From Toxotes chatareus (lineage: Eukaryota; Chordata; Actinopteri; Toxotidae), in assembly GCA_016801885.1 (NCBI GenBank), contig CM028895.1, positions 20,294,001 to 20,358,000 on the forward strand: a DNA stretch of 64,000 nucleotides. Direction: 5' to 3'. Below the pieces are notes generated by a model, which saw only the letters and a list, made by a program, of their open reading frames with translations, was not told the DNA's origin and made no database searches. A program made the translations under genes and the position numbers. Shown here piece after piece: positions 35,830 to 47,680 of the stretch; position 1 is the first letter of the stretch; every line of letters starts with the position of its first letter.

Positions 35830-36514
35830 AAGGGTTGAATTTTGGCACCAAAGTTTGATTCTAGTCTTAGTGTTTTGAGAGAAAACAACACCTCAGTCAA
35901 TGTAAATAATTATTATGTGAATGCTGTGTGGTAGTGGAAGTTTTAACCTCATCTCTCTCATAAATTCTTGACCTTGGAAAAAGCAGTTGGCAAAACAATC
36001 TCACCACAGGATCCATTAACAGTAGTTCTGGAGTTTTTGAATTTAAACGCAAGGTTCATCAACAGTTAGTTTTTGTCAGTGCAATTGGAGTTTCATTTTT
36101 GTCATTCAGTTTTTATGTGATATGAGAATTGGCTTGTCAACATCTTTGATGTGAGCAGTTGTGACGGTCACTGCTCTTGTCTAGCGAGGTTGACGTCAAA
36201 GGTACTGCTGACCTGTTTTCCCAGTCTCTTCAGTAAATCCACTTTTAGTAGAATCTGTATTTTCATACCAACTGATATGACTTCCAGGAAAACCACTATG
36301 CACTGTGTCTTTAATGATGTTGGTGGAGGTTCTGTGTGATGATGTAACACAGATTCTGCTAAATGATAGTATTAAAAACTGTCCAATGAGCTGCCCTGTC
36401 TTTTAGACCCCTGGTATTCTTTCAGCCGAAACTTTACTCACCTTTACTCACTTCACTGTCACCTAGTTGATGTAGACGTCCAGTTTCATGCAAATATGAT
36501 ACACAATGAACCCC
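35830..36514. other. Non-coding stretch, nothing recognised
   Basis: Short frames only. Confidence 0.5.
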
Positions 36515-36518
36515 TTAA

Positions 36519-36910
36519 CCCCTTAACATTTCTGCCAAATTTGCCAAAAATGCCTGTCAACTTTCAACACAAAGGCGACAAAAGGAGAAATAGTGGGATA
36601 TATTTTCGAACTGGAACGATCCGATTGCAACTTTTGATCATTTGTGGACCTAAAAACATATGTTTTTTGACTGCATTTTTCCGCTGGACGTGATTCTTTG
36701 GACATTTCCGGACAAAACAAGGCCATTTTTGTTGTCGTTGCTATGCGTGTTGGAACCTACAGTTGTTGTTGTATCTTGTAAATGGTTATATCACTGAAAA
36801 GTCTCAGCTTTCACATGCTGTGCTGCATATGCACCACCTTAAATGTAGGTATGACAAAACACAGAAATGTCCAAGAAATAGCTTAAAATTCATGATCAAA
36901 TTTTAACAGG
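36519..36910. mobile_element. Possible piggyBac-like non-autonomous element
   Basis: TTAA at 36515-36518 and TTAA at 36911-36914 flank a 392-bp segment. Its ends are CCCCTTAACAT and, inverted, CCTGTTAAAAT, which match at 8 of 11 positions. A TTAA target duplication with C-rich termini is characteristic of piggyBac transposons. The interior lacks a credible transposase. TTAA is common in AT-rich DNA, so the call depends on the weak terminal match. Confidence 0.4.
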
Positions 36911-36914
36911 TTAA

Positions 36915-38704
36915 AACTACATTTGCGTGGTTCTTACTGCGCTAAGCTAAGAGCTTTAAAAATGTTGGTAGGTATATTTTAAACTTACACAGTATCTTAG
37001 TAGAGGTCACAAGTACAAAGAGGTAACACGCAGACCTTTCCTCCACAGGTCCATTTTTCTATTCATTCATGCAAAGAGTAGAGCTGCCACCCATTGTTTA
37101 ATAAAATACTTTATAGCAGTAGTTGTAGCTGGCATTCACAGTACACCGAGGACATAGGTTTCAACATGCAAGGTAGAATATTCCCCGTGTGAAAAATCAT
37201 TCATTTGCACAAATCTTTTTCCCGTAAACGAGCACAAGAATAACCCTTTATCAAGCTTTCTCACCATACTACAATAGCAACAGCCCACTTCTCCAGCTAG
37301 TTGAATAAAAGTGAATCATCCAATACTGTTGCACAATATGCACCTACAAGCTTGTAAAGACGATTGTCTAGCACAGCCTGTACAAATAAATGGCGATCTT
37401 AATAAAAGACGAAGCTTCCCCTCACTTTTGTTGCACAGCTCCAACTATATTTGCTCCCAGTGACCCTGTATGAAAATGACAAAGGAGTCAATAAAGGTTT
37501 AATATGACAGGCTGGAATGGCTCATAGCATCCACACCGATCACAATGGTCTTCTGAGCCTTATCGGGCCCTCCGGAGAGTAGGTATACAGTGGTGCGAGG
37601 GTTTACAAAATCCCTCACTTAGTTAGTGTCCTCTGTGGCCTTATCTCTCCACCTGATTGGAACCGCCAAGTAGCGTTTATGAGTCAGCCTGGGTCTTATC
37701 AGTGTCCTAATAGCATTGACATACTGGATCTGAATCAGTAAACAGAGACAGTGGTGAGGTGACGGGGTCATCAGCTTCCATTTATGGCGGCAGTGCACAG
37801 AGAATTGCCAAAAAAACAAAAACAATTGATCCCAGCCACAACACACCCCTGACCCTGAAGTGTGGATTGCTTTAGCCTGTGGGAATCAGGAAGCTTAGAT
37901 TGGAAACCATGATTACCTGTGAGGGATTCCACTACTGTGGGTAACACCTGACTGTATAATTAGTTTGACAAAAGACAGTTATTGTGAAGCCAGGATGGAT
38001 ATCGTGAGGCAGGAATTATATTTTTGGAACAGAAATGAAAAATGAAGACAGCCGAGCAAAACCAAAAGTCAGCTTTTCCAAGGAGTTTGGATCAGCACTG
38101 CTGGCAGAATGAAAGTTCCCACCGCCACTCTTTACAGAGCAGAACTTTATATGTTGGTGCAATACATTGTAGCGCAGCTCATCAAACGTAACTTTATAGA
38201 TGATACAATAAAGGAGCGCTGGAATGACAGAGGAAATGTCACTGCATGAATGGAGTGTGAAACTAACTCTGACTAATACTAGATGTTTCTCCGGATGAAT
38301 GTACCCTGTGACTTGTACATGCCATCATATGGGCAGGAACTGACAGGCACACTGTGTCTGCAGAGTCAAAGCAATAAGTCTGACATTTTGTGTCACTAAT
38401 GACTGAGTTCTCCACTAGAACTCTCTAAAATGAGACTATGTTCATTCTGCTTGTGTCAAGTCTCTTTTGTCTCTAGGGGGTTTCCTGAACGTGATATATG
38501 TCTGTACTCCTAAGGTTGACTTTTATATTTCTTAAATAAGGCGGAGTGTTACCTTCAGGGTATCTGAGTGAGTCTGGGTCAAGGCAGCTGTGCATTGGGG
38601 GAGATTCAATATAAGTTACACAAAAATTTCCTGGACACAGAGGTGAAGACACAAAATGAGACAAGTAAAATGAGAGTATCTGTTGTTCACATGCCATGTC
38701 AGTC
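36915..38704. other. Non-coding stretch, nothing recognised
   Basis: Short frames only. No repeat family is recognised. Confidence 0.5.
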
Positions 38705-38775
38705 CTCTGATAGACTGGAGAGCTGTACACAGGGTGTACCCTGCCTCTTGCCCACTGTTGGTTGGGACTGGGTCC
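38705..38775 (+). mobile_element. V-SINE 3' body fragment
   Basis: AGACTGGAGAGCTGTACACA followed by GGGTGTACCCTGCCTCTTGC matches the tail half of the copy at 25854-26128. Confidence 0.6.
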
Positions 38776-38879
38776 TCACTGGAGCAAAGAAGACTGCCTT
38801 ACACATGTTATGTAATGGTTTCTACAAATAATGAACAACTTTCACGAAGAGGACTTCTGATATAAGCACCTTCCAGCCT

Positions 38880-38990
38880 TTTGTAGTGGATTTCTCCTCA
38901 CGTTGAGAACAGTTTGGGGTTCACAGTCAGGGATCAAAGCACCGGCCCCCATAGTCAACCCACTGTAACACCTGAGCTATTGGCAAGTCA
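38880..38990 (-). mobile_element. tRNA-derived SINE-like head
   Basis: The minus strand reads CCAATAGCTCAGGTGTTACA (A-box-like) and then GGTGCTTTGATCCCTGAC (B-box-like). The spacing fits a tRNA head. The body is not identified. Confidence 0.4.
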
Positions 38991-39637
38991 TCTCATCTGT
39001 AAGTGTTCAATGTTCAATGTCTCGCCAAAGGACACATCATTACCAATTCTCTTGAGGATACACAGCTTGAACCATACTTACCTGACTGACGAGCAGCCTC
39101 TCTCACAACTATGGTTCTGAATTCACAACAGATGTGAGATGTCTTTAGGGTATAAGAGCTACTGAGGCATTCATCTGTTTCCTCCCTTTCAATTAAATAG
39201 TTCTCTCTTTGGAGATTACATAACATTACAGTATTATAAACCTGTATACACACCTTATTTTGTTATTTCTGTGGAATGGTGGGGGACTGACTAATTCTGG
39301 GTTGGTTTTGGGAGAGGTGGCCACAGCCCCGTCCATTTAGTCATAATTAAAGTTATAATTCGGGCATTTTTCATACATTTTGAGCTCTGTTTGTTGCTTT
39401 GCTTTGAATTTTAGTTTGCTTTGCTGCCCAAAAATGAACAGACTAATCTTTTCTAATGATATTTTTGTGAATTTGATGTAAATTGATTTTACATTGGTAT
39501 GTATACTGCCTCCAGCAAGTCCTGTGCCTGCACTCCAAGTCCAACACTGATAAAAGCTTTCACCTTCTCCTGCTTACACACCTTGATTTTACCCAACTAA
39601 CCCTAACTCTAATCCCAATCCCATCAATTGTCTAGTT

Positions 39638-39785
39638 CTGGTGAGTCTGTGCTCACTACAGCCTCAGACTGCTATTCCTGACCAGTGGAACCCAACGTGG
39701 TCTTCTGGAGAGATGCTTTTCTGCTCACCACAGTTGTAAGGAGTGGTTATCGAAGTTACAGTTGCCTTTCTGTCAGCAACCTGTC
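39638..39785 (-). mobile_element. Tc1-like transposase fragment
   Basis: The minus strand reads GAAAGGCAACTGTAACTTCG, ATAACCACTCCTTACAACTG and CAGAAGACCACGTTGGGTTC, co-linear with 60405-60872. A short internal deletion removes the segment between AAGCATCTCT and the AGACCAC block. Confidence 0.65.
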
Positions 39786-39879
39786 GGCAGCTATCACAGT
39801 GATAACAACCCCACAAGGGTGGTGAGTGGCGGAGATGGGATTGAAGTTTGACATATTTACCCAGGAGTAAAATTAAGCT

Positions 39880-40045
39880 TCGTACAGCTTCACATCATCT
39901 CCAAACCCTGATCAATTCTCTCTACATCTCCCGCTTTGATCACTACAACTCTTTATATTTTGGAATCACTTGTTTATCTTTTCTCCAACTAGTACAAAAT
40001 GCAGTCTCATGAAGATCAAAGTTCCATCTTACAGCCCTGATATCG
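39880..40045 (+). mobile_element. LINE RT post-catalytic fragment
   Basis: A plus frame reads ISRFDHYNSLYFGI followed by LQLVQNAV, a standard segment downstream of the catalytic box in L2/CR1-like LINEs. It is short and isolated. Confidence 0.55.
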
Positions 40046-43000
40046 AGCAGATCTGCGTGGTGTTCAGAAACAGAAATCCCATTAAACAGTGAACAGTGTA
40101 TTGAGTTATTATTTTGCAGCACATGAACTCTTTTACCAAGTAAAAGTAAAAAGAAAAGATTTTTTCAGTGAATTGAATGACCCTGAGCTGATATTGTTGC
40201 TGATATGTTTTGGGCTCACCAGGCCTATAGAGCTGAATGCTGTGTGCTATGATGCTGAGAAAACGAAAATGGCTGTGTCGCACTGAACTTTGTTAAAAGT
40301 TAAACAGTTTTGAAACTGGCCTAATTGTTTTACTTTTACTTTTGTTTTATCTATTTTCAATGGGCTACTTTTTTATTTTATGACATTTGAGCTATTGATT
40401 AAATTTGCACAAACACAGGGAGGACTCAAACTAGGTCTTTGTAGCGCTTTATAGCTACTCCATTTCTAAGTAAGCCTTACACATGCCAATGGATTTTTTT
40501 TTTCCCTCCACTACACAATTAATCAGTTTCGTGTTTTGTTGGAAATAGCATCCCTCGATGAAAACAACAAAAGCGTCAACTGTTTTCTTTAAGGCAGTAG
40601 TTCTATAATTTCAGTAACAAATAATGAAAACCTATGGATGAATGCTCATGTAAACCTGTTAGTAATGGTACCTGCACCTAAGGGCTCAATTTTTATTTAT
40701 TTTATTCCAGTTCCAGACATTTTTTTTTTTTCCTCTTTGGATAGTAAAGGTTGCGGACCCCTGTTCTAAATACCCATCCATACCTCTTACCACTTATCCT
40801 CTTAAGGGTCATGGGGGGGGCAGTGCTTTCCATAAATAAAATATGGCCAGCACTTCAAAGTAATTATCAAGCCGATCAGAAAGTGAATGGACAAAGTAGA
40901 CCTCAAGTGGGCTCCACGAGGAATATGGAAAACTGCACTTGTGTTTTTATTGATTATTTATTGATTCATTTATTGTATTTCCCCTGGCGACCTTAGCTTA
41001 GCTCTGTACCCTCATCATCTGTATGGAATCCTTGATCAGGCATTACGGATGTTCACATGTTCATAACATAGAACGTGAATATTTGTGTTGCTGTGAAGGC
41101 AAAAAAAAAACCCCATCCCTCTCAGCAGGTAACAGGCTGATTTGAAGTGATGCAGCCGAATATAGAGACAAAAATGTTCCTGTCGTTTTCAGTGTTGAAA
41201 AGGTTACCTGCATTTCTTCCTGGCTTTATGAGGCTTCCTCTTGTTAGCCCAGCTATGATTGCCTCTTTATCTTCACAGTTGGAGAGCACTTGGCTGTTAA
41301 AAGTTCGTTCAACTGACAGTAAAGCCAGGTGTAACAAGCTAACAGGCAGCAAAGCTCTGACAGTAAAAGCGTTGATTTCCAGAATAATAAAAAGGAATTA
41401 TATTAGCTCTCAAAGCCCAAACAAGGACACAGAGAGTTTGAAGCATGCTTAAAGTCAAAGTATGAACTCAAGGACTGAACTTACTCGTCCTAACACGTCC
41501 AAAATAGATGCAGACAGTGGACATATACATACACATGCACACACATTTAGAGGAGAGTATGTTCCCTCAGGGGCAATGCAGATGTAGATGAATTTGGTTT
41601 TAGACAGAACTAGAATAAATACAGCAACTGAATGAGACTTTACTGCAGTGACTTACATCACTATCAAGTGGTGTTCTGTTTTGGTGTAGATGGCAGCTTG
41701 AAATAACTGCCTGATTTCACATTTTTACATTTTTCACGTTTCCGTTCATGGGTTCATGGGTTGCTAAATAAACCATTTAAAAACCTTTGGACTGTCACTG
41801 AAATTCATTTTCATAGAGCTGAAAATGGATTTTTCTGTGACAAGTCTGTGAAAAATGATTTTAATAAACAACATTTATTGAATTCAATTAGCTAAACCAA
41901 AGCATAAAAGCGCACTGATGCATCCCACACTCAAATTCAACATGTATGGTGTTATATTATTTCAGTAGTTTAGTTTCCAAATAGTTCCTTTTAAATCACA
42001 TTTTTCCAAAAATTACAGATTTACAGCTGATGTGGGGTTAGAGTGAAAATATTATTTATCCTTTTACTTAAACGCAAACAAATTGACAATTTTCTGATGG
42101 TGTTACCTTATTTTATTCACCGCAGATTTGCTATTTAAAAAATAACAAATTACCATTAAGTCCCAATAAGCATCAGGGATTTTGTGTTTATCTTTGACTG
42201 CAAAAACAGCCCTGTGGGTTAATTTGATTTTCATGAAGCCTTACTACATTACTAATTTATAAATGTATTAATTTACCGCAAATGTGAAATAAAAACATAA
42301 TAGTCCATGTATTTTTTACAAGTATATGCACTGGTTTGAAAAACAGAACACAACTGTATCTGTTTTCACAGTGATTTCATCTCTATTTTACATCTCTCTA
42401 CTTCCTATCTGTATTTGTATCTGAGGAGTCCATGAGTTTCCGGAAAGCATGGAAACTGCTGGAAAATTTCCAATATTTCTGTGATTTAATTCAACTTAAA
42501 CAATGGACCTGCCACTTTTTAATGGTTAAACCTGCAGAACCATTCATTTCCTGCTTTGCTCTTTAATAAACAGCCATAATCCTGGATAATGCTGGTGGGC
42601 TGACATCAGTCAAACAGATTGGGAGATACAGATTATTGGTTTTTGCAGGTTGAGGATACAGCAGGAGCAGAAAAAAAAAGTTGCTGACTTACTGAGTTTT
42701 GGTAATTGAAAAGACTTTTTATTATCCTGTAAAGTTTTGTGAGTGCTTTGTAAGAAGCTCACTTCTGGCTTTTGTTATGGGTTTTCCTTCAGATTTTAGA
42801 TTAGCCATGCATTAAATGTATTTCTGCTGTTTGGGTCTGAAACCCAAGTTTTTCTTCTTGTTTCTTCCTGTCAATCTTTTTTTTTTTCTCTTTACTTAAT
42901 GTAAAATCACAGGTACACTTGTAGTGCCGTCTTCAACGACTAAACGAATGTGTTTGTATACAATAATACTTTGTATAACTTTGTAGTGTTTATGTGCAGC

Positions 43001-44353
43001 TTAACACCACAAATGCCAGTAGATGTCAAGGTTTCAACAGATGACTAATGAGCTGTCACTCGAAGGTGATGAATATAATTACAGTAATTGTTTCTTTTTT
43101 TTTTTCCAGATTTTGAAAATGTCACAGCATCCATTTGTTCACAAAATGGTTCTACAAAAAGCCACAAGGAGCAGAGTGAAAACCCAGATATTTCTCTCCT
43201 ACAATTCAAACCAGCTGTCAGCTGAATGTAATGTGGTCCTTCTATTGTTACCACACTGGAATAAAGCCACTATTACTGTGAGTGCTGCCGTTTTTTTTTT
43301 TGTCATACCTCAGCCTTTCATTGCAGGATAACAACATGGAACTCACAGTTTTTGGCTTACGATGATGTGCCATCAGAGTTAACTGAGTGTCATTATAGTC
43401 ATTACTATAATATACCTGTACAGCAGCGCATAAGATGAGACTGTGTAGCTGGTTATAATGGCAACTACACTGAACTGTCTTTGGTTGTGTTTTTTAAGGA
43501 AAACAGGATTTAAGGTTAGTCGAGATGAAATAAGTAGACAGTTAATGAGTGACATGGCTCATGTGCTGTATGTAGAAATGGTAGATAAAGCGCACAGTCA
43601 ACCACACTGGGAACAGATGCAATGTAAAACTGCCTCCATGTACTGGAACATGATCCAGCCACTCACTCACATTGTTTCTGTATACTGCACTTAGAGTGTA
43701 ACTCTATATTTTTGCTTCCCCTTTTGTGCTTTCCACTTTTTACCTGTCTCCAAACTGAAACCTTTCTCTGCCTTGTTTGAATCTCTTTACTGTATCTTCA
43801 TCTGCTCCTTTGTGATTAGTGTTCTTGGGGGAAATCAATGCAGGATAATGGCTTTCAACTAGATTCACATCATCAGTGCAGCGCATGAAAAATGGTCTGT
43901 AATCATTTCTACTTTCACTGTTTCACTTATTACCAACAAATTCTTCATTGTAATTACCTTGCAGTCGCCCAGTGAAAATGTATTAGCTTTTCACATCTGA
44001 TTACTGTGCAAATATGACAGGATGCAGGGGAAAACAGGAGGGGGGAGGACACCTACACACTGCTGCGTTAAAGATCACAGACTCACCTTGTACATATGGA
44101 TGTGGGGAATGTGAGTACCCAGCACTCATTCAGTGTAGAAAGAAAGAACATGTGTCCTCACTCCTTCAAGTATTGTCACGGAGGGTGGTAGGAAGACAGG
44201 GAGGGGGCGACCTAAGGGCTGATAGATGCAGGGCAGTGCAATGAAGGAAGCTGTATAGAGTACGTGATGAGGACAAGGCTTACAGACAGGCAGACAGAGA
44301 TATCAGGTAACTACAGACAGGTAACAGGAACGGGAGTCCACAGAATGAGCAGT
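40046..44353. other. Long non-coding stretch
   Basis: 41690-42480 is AT-rich and repetitive in character, but I cannot define termini. The 101-102-codon plus frames (41147-41452 and 43023-43331) have no recognisable domain. 44010-44340 is purine-rich (ACAGGCAGACAGAG, AGACAGGTAACAGGAAC) and may be one arm of an older repeat interrupted by the LINE that follows. Confidence 0.4.
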
Positions 44354-44827
44354 TATCAGAATCAGAATCAGGTTTATTGGCCAAGTTTGTACATACAAGT
44401 TTGTACATACAAACAAGGAATTTGACTCCGGTTTTTCTTCCTCTCCTGCGGTACAACAACAAAGACAACAACAACAACAACACACAACCGACGGAACACT
44501 AATGGTGCAAAATGTGGGTGGTGCAATTTGTTCCAGAAACTAAAGATAACTATATAACTATTTACATATATATAAATATATATCTAGGCTATTGACAGAA
44601 ATAGTGCAGGTTATAGTGCAGGTTATAAAAAAAAAAAAACAAAAAAAAAAAAACATAAAGACACGGTGAAATGAGGTAGTGGAAAAATGTGCAAATATGC
44701 TGAAGGAGGTAGTGGGGAAAGAAACAGTCACATGTTCATCAGAGCCACAGCCTGGGGAAAGAAACTGTCCTTGTATCGGCTGGTTTTGGCGAGCAGTGTT
44801 CTGAAGCGCCTGGCGGAGGGGAGGAGT

Positions 44828-45532
44828 TTAAACAGTTTGTGACCAGGATGTGAGGGGTCTGCAGAGATGTTTTAGCACGGTTCCTAACTCTGACCTGGTA
44901 TAGGTCTTGTATGGAGGGTAGGTCGGTGCCGATAATCCTCTCTGCAGCCCGGATTGTCCGTTGCAGTCCAGTCTTATCCCGTTTGGTGGCTGATCCAAAC
45001 CAGACGGTGATGGAAGTGCAGAGGACAGACTGGATGATGGCGCTGTAAAAATGATCAGCAGCTCCTTAGGCAGGTTAAACTTCCTGAGCTGACGTGGGAA
45101 GTATAACCTCTGCTGAGCCTTCTTCTTTAAACAGTCAATGTGGAGGGTCCACTTCAGGTCCCGGGAGATGGTGGTACCCAGAAACCTGAAGGATTCCACG
45201 GTGGACACTGTATTGTTCATGATGGTGAGGGGAGGGGGTGGGGGGTTTTTCTCCTGAAGTCCACTGTCATCTCCACTGTTTTGAGCAGGTTCAGCTCCAG
45301 GTGGTTCTGACCACACCACAGGACCAGCTGTTTCACCTCCTGTCTGTAAGCAGACTCGTCGCCGTCCTGGATCAGTCCAATGACAGTGGTGTCGCTCTGC
45401 GAACTTCAGAATTTCCACAGATGGATCACTTGAGGTGCAGTCATTGGTGTAGAGGAGAAGAGCAGTGGGAGAGGACACACCCCTGGGGGGCACCAGTGCT
45501 GATGGACCGGGTCTTGGATGTGATTCTCCCAA
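44828..45532 (-). pseudogene. LINE reverse transcriptase, C-terminal half with broken FADD box
   Basis: After the shift the frame reads LLLYTNDCTSSDPSVEILKF and then AERHHCHW where FADD and its following residues are expected. One extra base near 45393-45402 destroys both catalytic aspartates in this frame. Further on, PPPLTIMNNTVSTVESFRFL, GTTISRDLKWTLHIDCLKKK and AQQRLYFPRQLRKFNLPKEL are clear post-catalytic RT sequence. Homology shifts frame again near 45060. A one-base insertion is the simplest reading of the broken box. Confidence 0.8.
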
Positions 45533-46085
45533 GTCTCACCTGCTGCTGCCTCTCCGTCAGGAAGCTGGTGATCCACTGACAGGTGGAGGCAGGCACTGTG
45601 AGCTGGGAGAGCTTCTGATGGAGGAGTTCAGGGATGATGGTGTTGAACGCCGAACTGAAGTCCACGAACAGGATCCTTGCATATGTCCCTGGGGAGTCGA
45701 GGTGGTGCAGGATGTGTTGCAGTCCCATGTTGACTGCATCATCCGCCGACCTGTTTGCCCGATAGGCAAACTGCAGGGGGTCCAGCAGGGGGCCAGCTAT
45801 GTCCCTCAGGTGGTTCAACACTAGTCTCTCGAAAGTTTTCATGACCACAGACGTCAGGGCGACGGGTCTGTAGTCATTAAGTCCAGTGATAGTGGGCTTC
45901 TTGGGCACTGGGATGATGGTGGAGCGTTTGAGGCAGGAGGGCACTTCACACAGCTCCAGGGATTGGTTGAAGATCCGGGTGAAGATGGGCGTCAGCTGCT
46001 CAGCACAGACTCTCAGGCAGGAGGGGGACACTCCATCAGGTCCTGGAGCCTTCCTGGTCTTTTGTCTCTGAAGGAGCCGACACAC
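45441..46085 (-). pseudogene. LINE reverse transcriptase, N-terminal half
   Basis: The 214-codon frame holds the RT core in order: KAPGPDGVSP (residues 12-21), PVPKK (59-63), NDYRPVALTSVVMKTFERLV (70-89), LDPLQFAYRANRSADDAV (101-118), LFVDFSSAFNTI with catalytic D142 (139-150), and GAPQGCVLS (198-206). Homology extends upstream of the first Met to about 46240. Immediately after GAPQGCVLS the frame shifts, apparently by loss of one base in a C-run near 45470. D142, the motif A aspartate, is intact. Confidence 0.85.
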
Positions 46086-46239
46086 ATCCTCTTCACGGAT
46101 CGTCAGGGCAGGCGGGGGGCTGGGGCAGTGGGGAGGTGTTGCAGGTGGGTTCTTTGTGTGGCCGTGAGGTGTGAGAAAGTCCTTATCAAACCTGCAGTAG
46201 AAGGTGTTAAGTTCCTCAGCCAGACTGGGATCTTCTGCA

Positions 46240-46822
46240 GGGTGGGGGATGGTCTCCTGTAGTTGGTGATGTGATTAAGACCTCTCCAAACTGATGCAGA
46301 GTCATTTGTTGAGAGGCTGTTTTTTAGCCTCTCACTGTAGCTTCTCTTTGCCACTCTGATCTCCTTGGTCAGTTTGTTTCTGGTCTGTTTAAACAGGGCC
46401 TGGTCCCCACTCCTGTAGGCCTCCTCCTTGGCCTGGCGCAGCTTTCTCAGATTGGGAGTAAACCATGGCTTGTTGTTGTTATATGTACAGAAGGTCTTGG
46501 TCTGCACACACATGTCCTCACAAAAACTGATGTACGATGTCACAGTGTCAGTAAGTTCGTTGATGTTAGTGGCTGCAGCTTCAAAGACACTCCAGTCAGT
46601 GCAGTCAAAGCAGGCCTGTAACTCCAGCTTTGATTCCTCTGTCCATTTCTTCACAGTCCTAACCACAGGCTTAGAAGATTTTAGTTTCTGCTTGTAGGTT
46701 GGGATGAGATGAAGCAGACAGTGATCAGAGAGCCCTAGTGCTGCGCTGGGGGGACAGCGCGGTAGGCATCTTTCAGAACCGTGTAGCAGTGGTCCAGTGT
46801 GTTTGAGTCTCTGGTGGGACAT
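46240..46822 (-). pseudogene. LINE endonuclease C-terminus and EN-RT linker
   Basis: AALGLSDHCLLHLIPTYKQK contains the last endonuclease motif (SDH). The linker follows: VVRTVKKWTEESK, a Cys-containing DCTDWSVFEAA stretch, YISFCEDMC, then NNNKPWFTPNLRKLRQAKEE and SVWRGLNHITNYR. The frame is entered near a G6 run at 46748-46753 and left near 46240-46260, after which homology moves into the RT frame. Confidence 0.75.
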
Positions 46823-47303
46823 TTGATGTGCTGCCTATATTTAGGAAGCTCACGTGTGAGGTTTGCGCTGTTAAAATCCCCGAGAATGATAATAAGGGAG
46901 TCCGGTGTTTTCTCTCAGTGTCTGATATCTGGTCGGCCAGCTGTTGTAACGCATGTGTTACGCAAGCTTGGGGGGGGATGTAAACACCGACCAAAACAAA
47001 CGAGGAGAACTCCCGCGGTGAATAAAAAGGTTTGCAATTTATGAGAAGTGTCTCTAGGTGAGGGCTGCACGACTTTTCTAACACTGTGACATCTGTACAC
47101 CAACCTTCGTTTATATAGAAGCAGATTCCACCACCTTTCGTTTTCCCTGAGAGCTCAGTGCAACGGTCCGCACGGAAAAAGTTGGAAGCCCGGCAGCCGA
47201 AGTGCGCTGTCCGGGATGCGCTCACAGAGCCAGGTTTCAGTGAAACACAAGGCGGCGGATCTACGAAAGTCCGAGTTGGTTTGGTTGAGCAGCAGCAGTT
47301 CAT
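46773..47303 (-). pseudogene. LINE endonuclease, middle segment
   Basis: The true homology starts at about 47178 with FFRADRCTELSGKTKGGGIC and continues through CKPFYSPREFSSFVLVGVY and IPPQ, all core endonuclease sequence. The N-terminal part of this frame is a shadow of the preceding one. Homology leaves the frame at a T4 run at 46908-46911. The GDFN motif is found in the third frame, and this frame continues only as a shadow. Confidence 0.75.
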
Positions 47304-47679
47304 CTATTTTGTTCGCCAGGGAGCGGACGTTGGCCAGGTGAATAGACGGGAGCGAGGTTCGAAGTCCCCTCTGCCTCAACTTGACGAGCGCTCCTGCTCG
47401 TTTCCCACGACGGCGTCTCCGGCAAATTCCATAGAGCGCTGCTGCGCCTCCGACCAAAATCTCCGTAAAACTTTCCGGATTGATGAAAGCTGGGGGAGAA
47501 AGATCTGGGGATGTCTCTCTGATATTTAGAAGCTCCTCTCTGGTGAAAGTGATCAGTGAGGGGTTACAAAAAGCTCCAAAAAAACACAAAAACAAGCAAA
47601 GTGCAAGAGAGCGAAGTACCGAGGTCGCCATCCGCGGCGCCATCTCAGTACCCTTGCCTTGAGATGTCCCTGAAAGCAA
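47155..47679 (-). pseudogene. LINE ORF, N-terminal segment and start of endonuclease
   Basis: The frame is 174 codons. Residues about 21-38 form a hydrophobic leader (VLRSLALCLFLCFFGAFC). A conserved-looking ITFTREELLNIRE follows (about 43-55), then a basic patch RRRRRGKR (87-94). The AP-type endonuclease begins with LANVRSL, N117 being the likely catalytic Asn. It continues to CFTETWL, with E148 the likely metal-binding Glu. The frame is lost near 47176-47180, at an A5 run on the plus strand, and endonuclease homology resumes in the next frame. I favour the internal Met at residue 13 or 17 as the natural start, since either leaves the leader at the N-terminus; which is used cannot be decided here. 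Confidence 0.75.
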
Positions 47680-47680
47680 C

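Larger units (their letters stand above)
44354..47680 (-). mobile_element. Near full-length L2/CR1-group LINE, inactivated
   Basis: This is the largest coherent feature. On the minus strand it runs from a CpG-rich 5' region with an N-terminal coding segment, through AP-type endonuclease and a linker, to reverse transcriptase. It ends with a 3' UTR and a short terminal repeat (CCTGATTCTGATTCTGAT, reverse complement of 44354-44371). Gene order and motifs place it in the jockey superclade (L2, CR1 and Rex1 group); I cannot separate these without a tree. At least five single-base frameshifts split the ORF. The 3' UTR contains a 14-bp tandem duplication (AAGTTTGTACATAC at 44383-44396 and 44397-44410) and two A-runs near 44627-44653. 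Fragments of related elements lie at 22775 and 32107. Confidence 0.85.

Noticed and set aside
45465..45824. 119-codon and other plus-strand frames across 45.2-47.5 kb
   Set aside because: They are antisense shadows of the LINE ORF, whose minus-strand motifs are unambiguous.
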